DNA from: Lethocerus indicus
Lineage: Eukaryota; Arthropoda; Insecta; Hemiptera; Belostomatidae
Assembly: GCA_019843655.1 (NCBI GenBank)
Contig: JACDQD010000011.1
Span: 12,442,604 to 12,506,603, forward strand
Direction of reading: 5' to 3'
DNA: 64,000 bases
Below, in pieces: positions 38,860 to 51,389 of the stretch. Under the pieces are notes generated by a model that ran no database searches, was not told the DNA's origin, and saw only the letters and a program-made list of their open reading frames with translations. The translations under genes and the position numbers were made by a program. Within the stretch, counting starts at the first letter, position 1. Every line of letters begins with the position of its first letter.

Positions 38860-41800
38860 CTATTTATTATCAATTTTGTTTACAAATAATTCCGGTAATG
38901 ATCCATTTAGTCTAATTTTTTCCACTCTATTTTTATAGCAGAATGAGAATCGGTGTCACGCTAAACTGAATAATGTTTCCGTGGACAATTACATTTCTGA
39001 AATTATTTTAACTAACACAAATACCAATCAGACCACTCTTCCTTTCAGACACAACCTTCTGACAAAATGCAACTATATTGCCAAATTTTGATTTGAATAG
39101 GAGAAAGGAAAACTGGAAAATGGGAATAATATGATATCAGAAAATAAAAGAGAAAATAGATTACCTACAGTGCCACCAACACTGTACATTTATTAATGAA
39201 ACATTTCATTTATTTAGACCTATTTTGTTGTCAGAGACCACCATTTCTTTAAATAATAAAGCTTACTAGAGTGGGATTTTGGAAAGACAACTCAGCCAGG
39301 GAAGAATGGATTACAAAGACCAATATCAAAGTACAATACAATATTCCGTTTTCATTATCATGAAATTAATATAAACAAATAACCAAAAAATAATTTTACC
39401 AAACACAACATGTAAACAATAGTACGCATTAGTTTTCATAACAATATCATTCGGAAGTAAACGGGTCTTAAACATTGTATACACTCAGAGTTGATAAATG
39501 TTTCCTTAATTTCCTTTTATATTTTTTGTTTCTACTTAAAACAATAAAGTGGAATGTGAATATACACGACTACTGAACTCAAAAATATTTCATAAAAACT
39601 GAAATACAGTAGGACTCAAAAAATAACACCGAGTGCTTATATATTTTTTTAAGTTTTGAGTTCTGAAGCAATCACTACATTAAGGTACAAATAGACAAAC
39701 GGTAGGTGCCTACAAGATATATTTTAAATCCTGAAATCGTTTTGCAAACTTATCACATAATTAGCGTAAAATCGTTTATTTTTACAGAGAATGACCCACA
39801 TCATAAAGGTAAATTGTCATATTATTAGATTACAACTTATCCTGGTGTTTTTACATATATTAGAGATTTTAAATGGGAAATAGAAAAGTGTTGTCGGGTC
39901 TTATTCCATCGAACCGAAAATGAAATAAATTAATTTTTGATCGATGCATATTAAATTTTAACAATGCCATAGACAAGACTCAATTTTCCATTTAAAATCT
40001 CAAATCACATTACCTGATCTCTCAATTTCTCAGTTCGTATCCAATATATAATAATAATAATAATAATAATATTTTATATATAACATTAATAAAGTCTAGT
40101 AATATCAGCCAAAAAGAAGCTAAACTTAAATTTCAATAATGTATTTTTCTTTTCCTAAACAAGAAAAAACAAAAAAATTACAAAAAATCCAAGATCTGTT
40201 TTCATTCGATCGCACAATCAACAAAACAAAGGCAACAATACAATTCGCGCTCACGCACACAGACAACTTGCTAATAAATAATGTATATTCATTATACACA
40301 AATATCTTGCGGACAAAACCACTTTCCGGCAACAAGATTATAACATATATTTTTTTTAACTATTATGCATTAGCTACATCCCTCACTGAATTATTATATT
40401 TTTGTTTACAGATCCATGAATAACACTTATAATCCAATAATTCCCCCAAATTGAAATAAACAAAAAATTTTTTCAAAATATATGCACAAAGGTAACGTGA
40501 TTATTTGTTTTTTCCCCTTCATATATCCATATTTGCTGAAATTCAACATGTACATTGGTAATTCTTAAAAATAATATTGTCAAATTCATATCCTTTTTTT
40601 CTCAATATAATATAGGTATAATTTAATACAGTACACACTTAACAATAATCGTACATTTATATATATATTTATAATACTTCTTTCTTTTTATTATTACTAC
40701 TATTAAATTTTCTATAATACAATCTCTTTGTAACATTATGAAACACATAATTAGTATGGTTTTCCATGAGAAACATCACCTATAAGCGATCTACACTGGT
40801 CTTCCTTCTTGCTAAATAATTGTCAAAAAAAAGAAAGAACATAAAAGATTGTTTCTTTTTTTCACTACCATTAAAAGGAAAAAATATAAATTGTTACATT
40901 TTTCTATATTTATATTTATATATATTTACAATGATAAACTATTTTCTTATAACATTTATAAGAGAAGATTGAAACTTCCCATTATATTGGAAACATGTTA
41001 ACTAATTTTTTTACTTTAAATGTAAATTTGTTGCTGTTTATTTCAAAAATAAAAAAGATTGTATTCAAGCAACGGATTAGCTAAAAACAAATTGGTTCAA
41101 TAGCTGGCTCCCTCTATAACACAAACTCTGATCCATATTCTCTTACTAAGAATGATAATTTTTGTAATCTACATATTTATACAAATAAAAAGGAAGTTTC
41201 ATTATTTATTTTTAAGTATTTCATCGAAAAGGTCATCTGTATAATAGTTTTGTTATGTGCGAGGAAGAAGAAACAGTGGAATAATATTATTTCAATATCT
41301 CCTATGGTATCGATATACTTAACGATATATAACTTTGTCTTCAATGATTGTTTCAAGGGATTGGAATTTGTATATTGAAATGAAAGAAGCGATGAATCGA
41401 AGAGTCAAAATGCTCCTGCCGTCATCAGAAGCCAACAACATAACTCCGCTGCTTTTCTTACAAATGTCTACTCTTCATTTGTTTTTACCAAATGAACATA
41501 TTATTTCAAATACATAATTGTATATATATATTTTTGTAATATGATTTTGTTTTTTTCCCCAAATTTAATTTCATTTTTTTACATTCAAGTTTAGACACAA
41601 GACGGCTACACTTTAACAGAGAATAAATACCCTCTTCTCTTACAGAAATGGGAAAAAAGAACAAAAAAATTATATAGGCAATGACGCGTTCACAGCTCTG
41701 CACACGAGTTGGTACTTGTTGCTGGGGGAGATATATACATATGAGTAACCTAGGTCCATTTGAAGTCCTGAAAATAAATAACAAAGTAAATAAACATAAA

Positions 41801-42722
41801 CGATATAAACACCAAATTGAGCTCTACAAAATTAATTTTCCAGAAATTATACATCACAATTCAACTTATGTTTCAAATTTGCCTACTTGTGCTTCATAAA
41901 TAATGTACTAATATATACAAACATAAATTATAAATAACAAGTACTTTTTAGAAATAGATTTTGTTTGTGATTATTCAATTAATTTAGATAGAAATATAAT
42001 TACCTCCATAAAATGTGTTTTTTTTCTATATATTTATGAAAAATGGAAACAATAATAAAGAATGTAAATTGAAGATAAAATATAATTGTTCCTAGCCATC
42101 ATCCCATGAGATAATCATCTTCATCATCATGGTGATAGATCTGAGTAATCCAATCACTATTCCTCTCACTATTTAACAATGAATGTTAAGATGATTGGAA
42201 AAATATGGAATATGTAATGGTTTCATTAAGCAACATACAATAAGCAATGAATGTAAGAATATACAAATGAATAGGTATTTTTAAGAATATCTTCTGCATA
42301 AGTTGAAACTTTTTCAGAATCATATCAAATGATTTTGGAACCTTTTTTCACTATGAATATTGACTTCAGCTTTGTTCATGTCTTAATTTTATTTATTGTA
42401 GCGGCGGTGGATACCTTTTTGATAAATCAAGGCTAAAGATAGAAAGGAAGGTCGCAGTTGATTTTACCACTGGCACAAATTCCCTGCCATCACATATCTA
42501 AATATTTATTTACTCCCACAAAAAACAGTAGGCTTTGTTATATTGAACCAGCTAAATGTGGTTATTGGCTATATTGCTGACCCCAGATTAAACAAAAAAA
42601 CTTGTGCTCATTTTGGCTGAAAGGAATGTGCCGTCCATAAGATTGTTTTGAGAAAATAATACTCTATCCAGGAAAGCGTTGCAAAACTTAGGTGTATTTT
42701 TTTTTTAATTTATTCACCTGGT
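38860..42722 (-). other. lap 3' UTR and downstream AT-rich sequence
   Basis: About 3.9 kb of AT-rich, CpG-poor DNA after the lap stop, with many AATAAA-type signals on the minus strand and no convincing coding frame. Composition matches the lap introns, so much of it may be transcribed 3' UTR, but the cleavage site cannot be fixed from sequence. An (AAT)n run lies at 40046-40071. The low-CpG character ends abruptly at the 166-bp tandem repeat near 38850. Confidence 0.5.
40046..40071. repeat. (AAT)n microsatellite
   Basis: About eight AAT trimers in the putative lap 3' region. Confidence 0.9.
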
Positions 42723-42836
42723 TCAAAGTGCACCGAAAGGATCTAATTCATGTTGTTGGAGTTGCGGCTGTGGCTGGGGTGGAGCCTGCCTAGGAGAGCC
42801 CATACCACCGGGTACCTGACCTCCAACCCTCATACC
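42723..42836 (-). CDS. lap: lap last coding exon, DPFGAL terminus and stop
   Basis: 114 nt including the TGA, acceptor GGTGTAG|GGTATG. Encodes [20 protein letters not shown], a PQPQPQLQQ run, then [12 protein letters not shown] is a known AP-2 alpha-appendage ligand. Directly after the stop there is a potential donor (CCAG|GTGAAT) that overlaps an AATAAA 9 nt past the stop and an A run. Confidence 0.93.
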   Translation of the reverse strand, partial: GMRVGGQVPGGMGSPRQAPPQPQPQLQQHELDPFGAL

Positions 42837-45800
42837 CTACACCACATACATATACATACACGTACATACATTACATACAATATGCATTAATCAACCGACT
42901 CCTCCTCTTCAGCAAGAGCGCTATGTACAATACCGAAAATCTCCAAGTGCCACAATGTTTATAAACAAATTTAAACTCTCTGATTTAACTGACAAGAGTA
43001 TGAGTAGAAATCAAATGTGAAACATTCAATATCTGAACCACCATGGCTCCTAGAATACATTCCATGGGGGCAAACCAAAGAATATTTGAATGAATATTCA
43101 CACACTATTGCCTAAAAGACTATTTAAGCAATAAAGGACCTATAAATAATACCTGTTTATTCAAGTGTAGTGAGTTAAAAAACAGTTAACAAACGAACAA
43201 TTTTATAGTCTTCTACTTATTTTAAATTTTCTGACTTATATATGCCAATATCCCTATCTATTAAAACCTGACATCCCAAGACTACACATATAAACTTCTG
43301 GACAAGACCCTTCTTAGTGATGGGGGCTCCAAAGTGTGTACTATTAATGACTTAGTTTTTGTACCTGGTGTTTAACTACTTACAAGTGCTTTATACAGGC
43401 TATTAATTTCTTCCCCATTTTCTACTATGCAAAGTTTTATACATCCAAATAATAAATGATTTCACATTAATTTATATATTAATATTACTATTATCAACTA
43501 TTTATTCTCATTTTAACAACATTTTCAGATTAATAAACAACATGGTGCAGCCCCTATGGAAGTGGATTCTTTTACTTTTTGTGTATAGCGCTCATGCAAA
43601 GTACAAAACAAGCATAATTTACAGTGTATAATACACATTTATCCAAAGAGAGAAATGCAAAATATATCCTTAAAGAAGAGAAATAAGAAATATATTAGTT
43701 ACACTTGTTAAGACTGAAGGAAGTTCATCAAATTATATATGTATGAAACAAGAGATAGTTACATATGAATTTAACATATGATAAAAGTAAAGTGGATTAT
43801 TTGTTATTGAAAGAATGAATGAGAGACAATATTGAAGAAAATAGAACATACAATAGATTCAATTGATAGCTGAGACAGAATTTAGAGAGATATTTTGTCA
43901 AATACTATTTTTCATGATTTCATTGGCAAAAGAAAAAAAATGAAATAGGAAGAGAGCATGCAGGCTCATGCATATTTCGGTTTTATTTCCACAGCATACT
44001 TGACTGAGATGAAAAAAATATGCACAGTGAACACTTTCATATTTTCACTTACCATGTGAGATATACTGTTGAATGCAGGTGTTCCCATCATGCCATGTCC
44101 CTGGAAATCAAAAATTATGCTGTCATGCACTATAGTGGGCAAGCAAACCTAGCTCTCTACAGAAGAACCACATTCACTGTACAAAAGCTATTTGGTATAA
44201 TATTACAAATTCGATAATTAAAAACAAAAGCTAAAAAAATTCAAAAAACAACCAACAATTGTAATTTCTATTTTGGATATATAAGAAAGTATGGTTTCAT
44301 AATTACAACTCCTAAATTAGCTAAGGACCTATAATAATAACATCTTTATTACTACAGGGAAATAATTATAAATAATATAGTATTAAACAAAAATAAAAAG
44401 TATTACTAATTATCAAAAAACTAAATATCAAAAATTTCACTATACATCTACAATAATATTTTATATAATACTATTATAAATCATTCTTTAATTTAAAAAT
44501 TATGTTTGTATATTTTCCTGTAAATAACTTTCAAACCATTAAACAGTGTCAAGTGTTCCATTCAGTGCAAACTGTACCGACCTTTGAATTTTAACAAAAC
44601 ATGCAGAAAAGCAAAAAAATTATGCATCTATACAAGTGTGTGGTGTTTGAGTGTGAAAATATACATTTAAATGAGATATATATCTTTTTAAATAAGATCT
44701 TTTTTGGGATCCACCGAGAAAAGTTTTGGGATCTAAAAGAAAAGAAACAGATTCACAGACCGGTCTGTTCTTTTGTACTTTCCACTGTACACAATACCGA
44801 AGGACACAAGGATGATATTTAATTAAATTGTAATCGGAGGAGTACAATTTTGGACCCGGTAGAGGACCTAAAATTTTATTGATTTTATGGATAAAAAATG
44901 ACATGTATGAATACTCTAATAAATAGATTTATTACAGGTATGTACTTATAAAAATTGCTCATCTAAAATGAATAAATTCAGCATTTTGTGCAAATCCTGT
45001 TTTCTATCCAAATGGCAATAATAATTAATAAATGACAGTAGATTGGAAATCCAAGTCATGAAAATACTTAATGGCTACAATTATTTGCTATGTGTGAAAA
45101 AAAACTTGGGAACAATTGTTTTACCTGACAATGTTTTTGGCAACCTGTCTCATTGAATTTATAAAGTATGCCACAGTGAGTATTTTATTAATTAGAAATC
45201 AGTCAAAAATAAAAAATAATTCTTCATGCAACATAAAAGCTTACCATAGGCCGATAATTGGCACCAGTTGTGGCAGCCATTGGCTGAGGACTCCAACCCG
45301 CAGCCCCAGTACTTTTAGCAGAATTTTTCGGTGAGCTCCATTGCATACCCCTAAAAAGATTCCATGAAACCGTCAATAAAATTTTGAATTAGTAATTTAA
45401 TAATTCATTTTCGAATGTCTGTTACTAAGAATTAAACTGATCTAACATAGGTTTCTAGAAAATGTTTTTAAAAACCCGATTTTAAAAAAAGTTTGCAAAA
45501 TAATAAATATATGGACAATAATTTGATCTATTAATTTAATGTCACTAATTTTACAAAATTTGTCAATTTTTTCAACATAAAAATAATGAATTACTTGACG
45601 GGCTGTTGGTTTCCTTTGTTTATGTTGAGATTTTCAGCTAACTTAGCTAAAGATGAATCCAAATCCCCAGTAAGTACTTTTCCAGGAGCAGTCTCTCCAC
45701 CAGCAGCTGTTTGAATATATTTAAGTAAAATTAGACATAGAAAACTGGACACTTTTTATATACAAATGAACATATTAAAAGAATATCAATTCAAAAAAGA

Positions 45801-47784
45801 AGGTACACTATATAATTTGTTGAACAAATAAAATACAATAACAATCCATAATTGCTGTTTGCACAGTACCTTCCTATTATGGCATAACCAACATTCTCTT
45901 TAAATCCATACATTTTTCTAGTACAAAAAATTTGTGGATATGCAGCAAACTACTCACAAAAATCAGTGCCTAGAAACAATGCCAAAAGGATGTGAGTGAA
46001 AGAAAACAAGAACACTACATATAAGAAATACCAAAACAACCTCTACCAATCCTATTATTATAAAAAATTTTTGTTTTGTTTTTTGTTGGCCAAGACTATA
46101 CTAACAATAGCAGCAGCAAGAAATTAAAAGAATGATAATTTTCAGTATGTACTAAAATAAATTAAGTAAAAAATGTCCTTTGTTAAATTTCAAGAATAAA
46201 CTTAGTGTTAAAAGCATGCCAATTAAAAAATACATTGCAGTTTTATTAAGCAGTTAAGCATAGGTGTTTTATTAAATAATTTTTAAATAAAATTAAGCAT
46301 GTTCTAGGATGCCTCAGAGAAGAGAGAAAACTAAATTATAAATACTGGTTGACAACTTAAAAGAAATCTGTTCACTATCTTTCTTTCTCTCTACACACTT
46401 TCCTCTCTTCCCTTTTCGATTTCAATATCAAAAGGGATGTTCCGAAATATCAAAAAAATTTGTCCAAAAATATTGAAACTATGAAGATTGTATATAAATG
46501 CTGACCTATATCTATGCCTCCAGAAATTTGCAAAGGGTCTTTTGATTGTTGAAATAAAGTAGGTCTTGTGGAGTGGGGTCAATGGGATGTGGGATCTAGA
46601 ATAAAGAGAAATCATCATGAAAGAAACAGCCGTTAAAAGCCATTTCAAGCTACTGAAATAAAACAGACATTTCTGAAATTTAAATCATTAAAATAAATTG
46701 TTTAACTACCATACAAAACTTATTCATTTTTTTAAAATATCAAATCACACAAATACATTAGCAACATAATTTCAAGATCATGTTTATATTAAAGCTATGT
46801 AGTATCCAAATTTGATTTGATTTTTTGTAAAAACAAAAAATATAAAATAAGATGCTAAATGTAGTTGTACTGCAGTATATCCCAATTAATAAAGTATGAG
46901 TACCACACACTGGCAATGAAATCTCTAATAGACAATAATGAAAGAGTACCTAATGCATAATGTTATACACACAAAATTACACCCTATATATCCTAAAATG
47001 TATATTGTTCAGTCAGCATCTTAAAGCAAGGGTACTTTGTTTTTGAGAAAAGTAAATATAAATAATAGAGTAAGAAACAGCATTAAAAGCAGGAACCATA
47101 ATCAGCGCTGGACTCATCACTTTACACAATCAGAGAATAAAAAATATATATGTGGAACCAGATTACCTAAATATTTTTTATTCATCTTCTTATAGTTTGT
47201 TTTCTATAAATTTAAATATATTTATTAAGTAAATTTCATTTACTTATATTAAGTAGCTTATACTTATTAAGAAATATTAATGTATGCATACTTTTGCCAA
47301 CAAATCAGTCTTACATTTTTACATTAATGCAACAATCGAAACATATTTGCAGTGCCACAACAGAGAAACAATTCTTTGCGCATATTCCTTTGTAAATTAA
47401 AGAAAATTCTACGCATACATAGATTGTATTGCCATGGTTTGTAGGAAGAATTTAACGATGTGCACAGAATAAAGTTCATTATCTTTAAAAACAGCAGAAT
47501 ATATCCAGAGTTGAAAATAAAGAAGAGAACACAGTTAGCTATGTTACATATTTCAAGAATAGAAATTTCTAATCACAGTGAGTTACTCAAAGCACTATTA
47601 GACAGTGTATTATTTTCATAGTAGGTTTAAAACTTAATCAAAAGACAATAACCATTTTTATGGAACAATATACAGTACAAGTCTCACATTTGATATACAA
47701 TTATATAAATTTACAGCATTAATTTATTTCCAATAGACTTATTGAAATTTCACATAGCAATCATCAAATGTAAGTTTATACGTA

Positions 47785-47840
<56 letters not shown>

Positions 47841-48701
47841 TGTAATCTGTACAGTTCATGAATTCCCTGATGTTAGATATCAGTTTATTACCATCTATCT
47901 CCTGACCATTCTCATAAAGTAAATACTATTCATAAAATTAAGCTTTCTTCAATGAGAGCTTTAAACAATTACAACATTACACAAGAACTGAATACCCCAG
48001 AAATGTACAGATTAACAATGCATATTTAGCTTCTGTTTAAAGTAGGCATTAAATTTCTGTTATTAAAACTGACAAGAAAGTGAGTCACCAAATATAGGCT
48101 TTAATACAAAAACTCTGCAGCAGTTTCAATTCAATTCAAACAACAGATGAAAACTCACCTTAGTTTACTATCAGAAAGGAAAAAATTTTACTAATAGAAA
48201 ATACTTGAAGCAAACATTGCACAGTGAACCCTCGCAAATTAAGATTGATACAATTCAAAATACAAATTTCATAAATAAAATGCATAAACCCAATAATTAA
48301 ATAATTAAATTACAAGTATATTTGAAATTACATGTAAGCCAAAAACAAATCTTGAAATTCTTTGAAATCAAACACTTTTACTGGCAATACACATGTTTGC
48401 AAGTATAAAAAGTCACAGGAAGGCTAAAAGCCACACGACAACTCAAAGCAACATTGCTAGGAAGCTGCGAACCTAAAATGCCATAAAAAAATAAACATTT
48501 TTTAAATGACTGTTACACAAATTACAGCATACTACAGTATGCAATTCTATAAAAAAGTGATATCATTAAAATCGATATATATATATTAAACATTAATAAC
48601 CCCCCTTACTTATTACTCTCATTCTATGACTTAAGTATACCAATATGATTCATTTACTAGTGACTTGTGAATGAGGACAACTTTGATGCATGCATGCATA
48701 C

Positions 48702-48766
<65 letters not shown>

Positions 48767-51336
48767 TAATTCATTCAATGTTCCTTAATAAAATATACTT
48801 GAGAAGGGTGGAAACCACCACATAACTACAATATATTATAAAACTATATTTGTTTTTTACCTAAGAAAAACAATGTGTGAGCCCAACCTAAGATACCCAT
48901 TACCAAAGATATCCAAGATATTATTATTATATTTCACTCATTTCGAGTTTCCATCAAAATCATTCCACAATATGATCACATTACCATGCAATTCAAACCC
49001 TAAATCTCAATTTAGTCAATCCAAATTAACGAGGGTTTACCGTTGTTTTTAAAAATTATAATTCAGCAACTTCAAATGTATACAATGGCAAAAACAAAAA
49101 CTAAATCGATAAATGTAATATAGGAGAGTATCACCTGTCATGGCCGCCATCGGAACTTTCGCCGGAGAACTGTACTGTAGTTGTGCCGGCTGGGGAGGGA
49201 GAGCGGTAGGGGGAACTGCGGGGAGGGAGGGGCGGGGACAGGGGCCTGCTGGCCGAGGGGGGCGGGGGCGGTGGCGGAGGGTGGAGGGGGGCGCGAAGGC
49301 GAACCGCCCATGGCCATGCGGATAGTGTCATTGAGCTCGTCGAGAGCTGTCTTGGGCGGTGAGGATGGACGCGGGGGCGGCGGCCTCGGCGGTGGCGGAG
49401 TGCCGCCCTTGCCGCTGCCCACGCCCACCCCTACGCCCTCACTCACCATGCTTGGAAAATCGGACATGAAAGGATTGGCGCCAGGGTCCATTGTGCCAGC
49501 TTGCGCACACAGAGGAGAGACACAATGTTAGAAAAGATGAGTAACTCGCTATTAACTCTAAGCGGGGGAAACATTTTCGACGGGCACTATCTATTTTCGA
49601 GGGATACACGTTAAGAAATATTCCAGATTGGGAATTCTCAAACAATTAACCCGGTTTTACGTTATTTATGATTGGAATATGTCATGGGAATCCCCCCCCA
49701 GTACACTGTATAGAACCTAGATGTCACGCTGAATCTTATTCCATTCAACTTTTATTATGATAATTGCTATAACAACTGACCCTAACACTTACCCACAATA
49801 TTTCTATATGGACACTTTGTAATATTTTTAACAACCATCTGCAATAACATCCTCAATGTCACACAAGTTATTCTACACCTTGTTACATCTAAACCTTGTT
49901 GTCTTCAAAGAAAATATAAAAACTAAAGTGTACATAATTGATTATAAATTAACTTCTATAAATGGTTTGAGAATTCCCAATATCAAAATAATCTATGAGT
50001 CATTAGCAATAAAATCAAACTGTTATCCGTTAAAGTAACAATGCAAAATAGGTAAAAGCCTAATTAAATTATCAGAGAGCAGAGACGATATTTGATAAAA
50101 GTTACACAAACCATCTAATTAATTACCTTCTATTTGGTACTGGTGTTATCTCAACTTTTAGTACGATGTATTTCACCACTAACATTAACTAAAACTATTT
50201 TGTTTCGGGAGAAAGCCAACCAAAAAATTAACATCAAGACATAGAGAAACATTTTTCATAACCATGACTGTATATATGGGTGCTATTACAAAAATAGACA
50301 TAATAAAAAAGTGTGATCCTGAAAAGACAATAAGAAATGTATAACACGACATATAAGTATTATTACAAGCAACTATATCTAATTTTCATCCAGCAATATA
50401 CTATAACCACAACAAGTAAAGATTTAATCTAAGAAAGAGTCAAACAAAAGTAACTCCCATATGCACATGAATCATTTATAACAAGATTTAGAATTTAACA
50501 TGTAAAATGCTAAAAGCAATTATATTGACCTACAGAATTTTTAACCCGTTCTAATTTTCTAAAGAATATACAAAATAATGCCCAAAATTTCAGTGTGCAA
50601 TTTTTTAAAATATATAATGAAGAATACAATTAGGCTATGAATCTAATAAATAATTGCTGAGCTGCAACCACAGTGATATATTTATAGTAATAAATAATTT
50701 TTGTACAAGTTTGAATTAACTTATAGTGCCCTAAAACAAAAAATATTTCTACTAAAATAAAAAAGAATATATAAAAAAAACACCAACTAACAATTAATCA
50801 GAACTTGAATACCACCGGCACCACTCACTGTTAGACATTCAGATATGACACATCAAAAGTTAAATTTTTCATAAAAATGAAGTAGATTTTCATGCTTGTA
50901 TAAATATTCAATAATGATGAAATAAAATAACAAAGAAATTCAATACCTGGAGCAGCAGAAGTTGTGTTATCAGCACTTCCGAATACTGAATTAAAAGCTG
51001 AATCACTAACGAATGCATTGCCTGTTGTAGCCACTTGTGGTACTGATCCAAATCCTATGTACACAGGAAAATAGTATTAGTGATAATCAAATCAGACATT
51101 TTTAGTTTGATTTTGAAAGAGAAAAGCTTCCTAATCAGATTCAAAAACTATCAGTGTTGTGTAATTAACTATAACTGTAAATATATCATAATTTCACAAC
51201 ATGACTATAAAATAATGTCATGTGAAACAAAAAGAAGTGAAGGAAAATAATTGAAAAATTAAATAAAGGCATAAGATTGACATACTAGATATTTTTATTT
51301 AAAATATTATAAACCTTACTATTTTTAATTAAAAAT

Positions 51337-51389
<53 letters not shown>

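Larger units (their letters stand above)
45707..49134 (-). other. lap long intron with AT microsatellites
   Basis: A 3.4-kb AT-rich intron between exons l and m. It contains two dinucleotide arrays (47791-47837 and 48686-48764). No further exon with acceptable phase and splice sites was recognised in it. Confidence 0.8.

Noticed and set aside
46391..46648. Possible extra lap exon in the long intron
   Set aside because: The frame has no tail-like composition, and no splice pair gives a workable phase.
49138..49491. A 117-codon single-frame proline-rich protein
   Set aside because: The first 15 codons and much of the middle are lap tail, but the last part (after about 49205) is read in the wrong frame. 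The correct frame there joins the next exon.
49140..49531. Open frames on the plus strand opposite the lap proline exon
   Set aside because: They mirror GC-rich proline codons on the coding strand (glycine/arginine-rich antisense).
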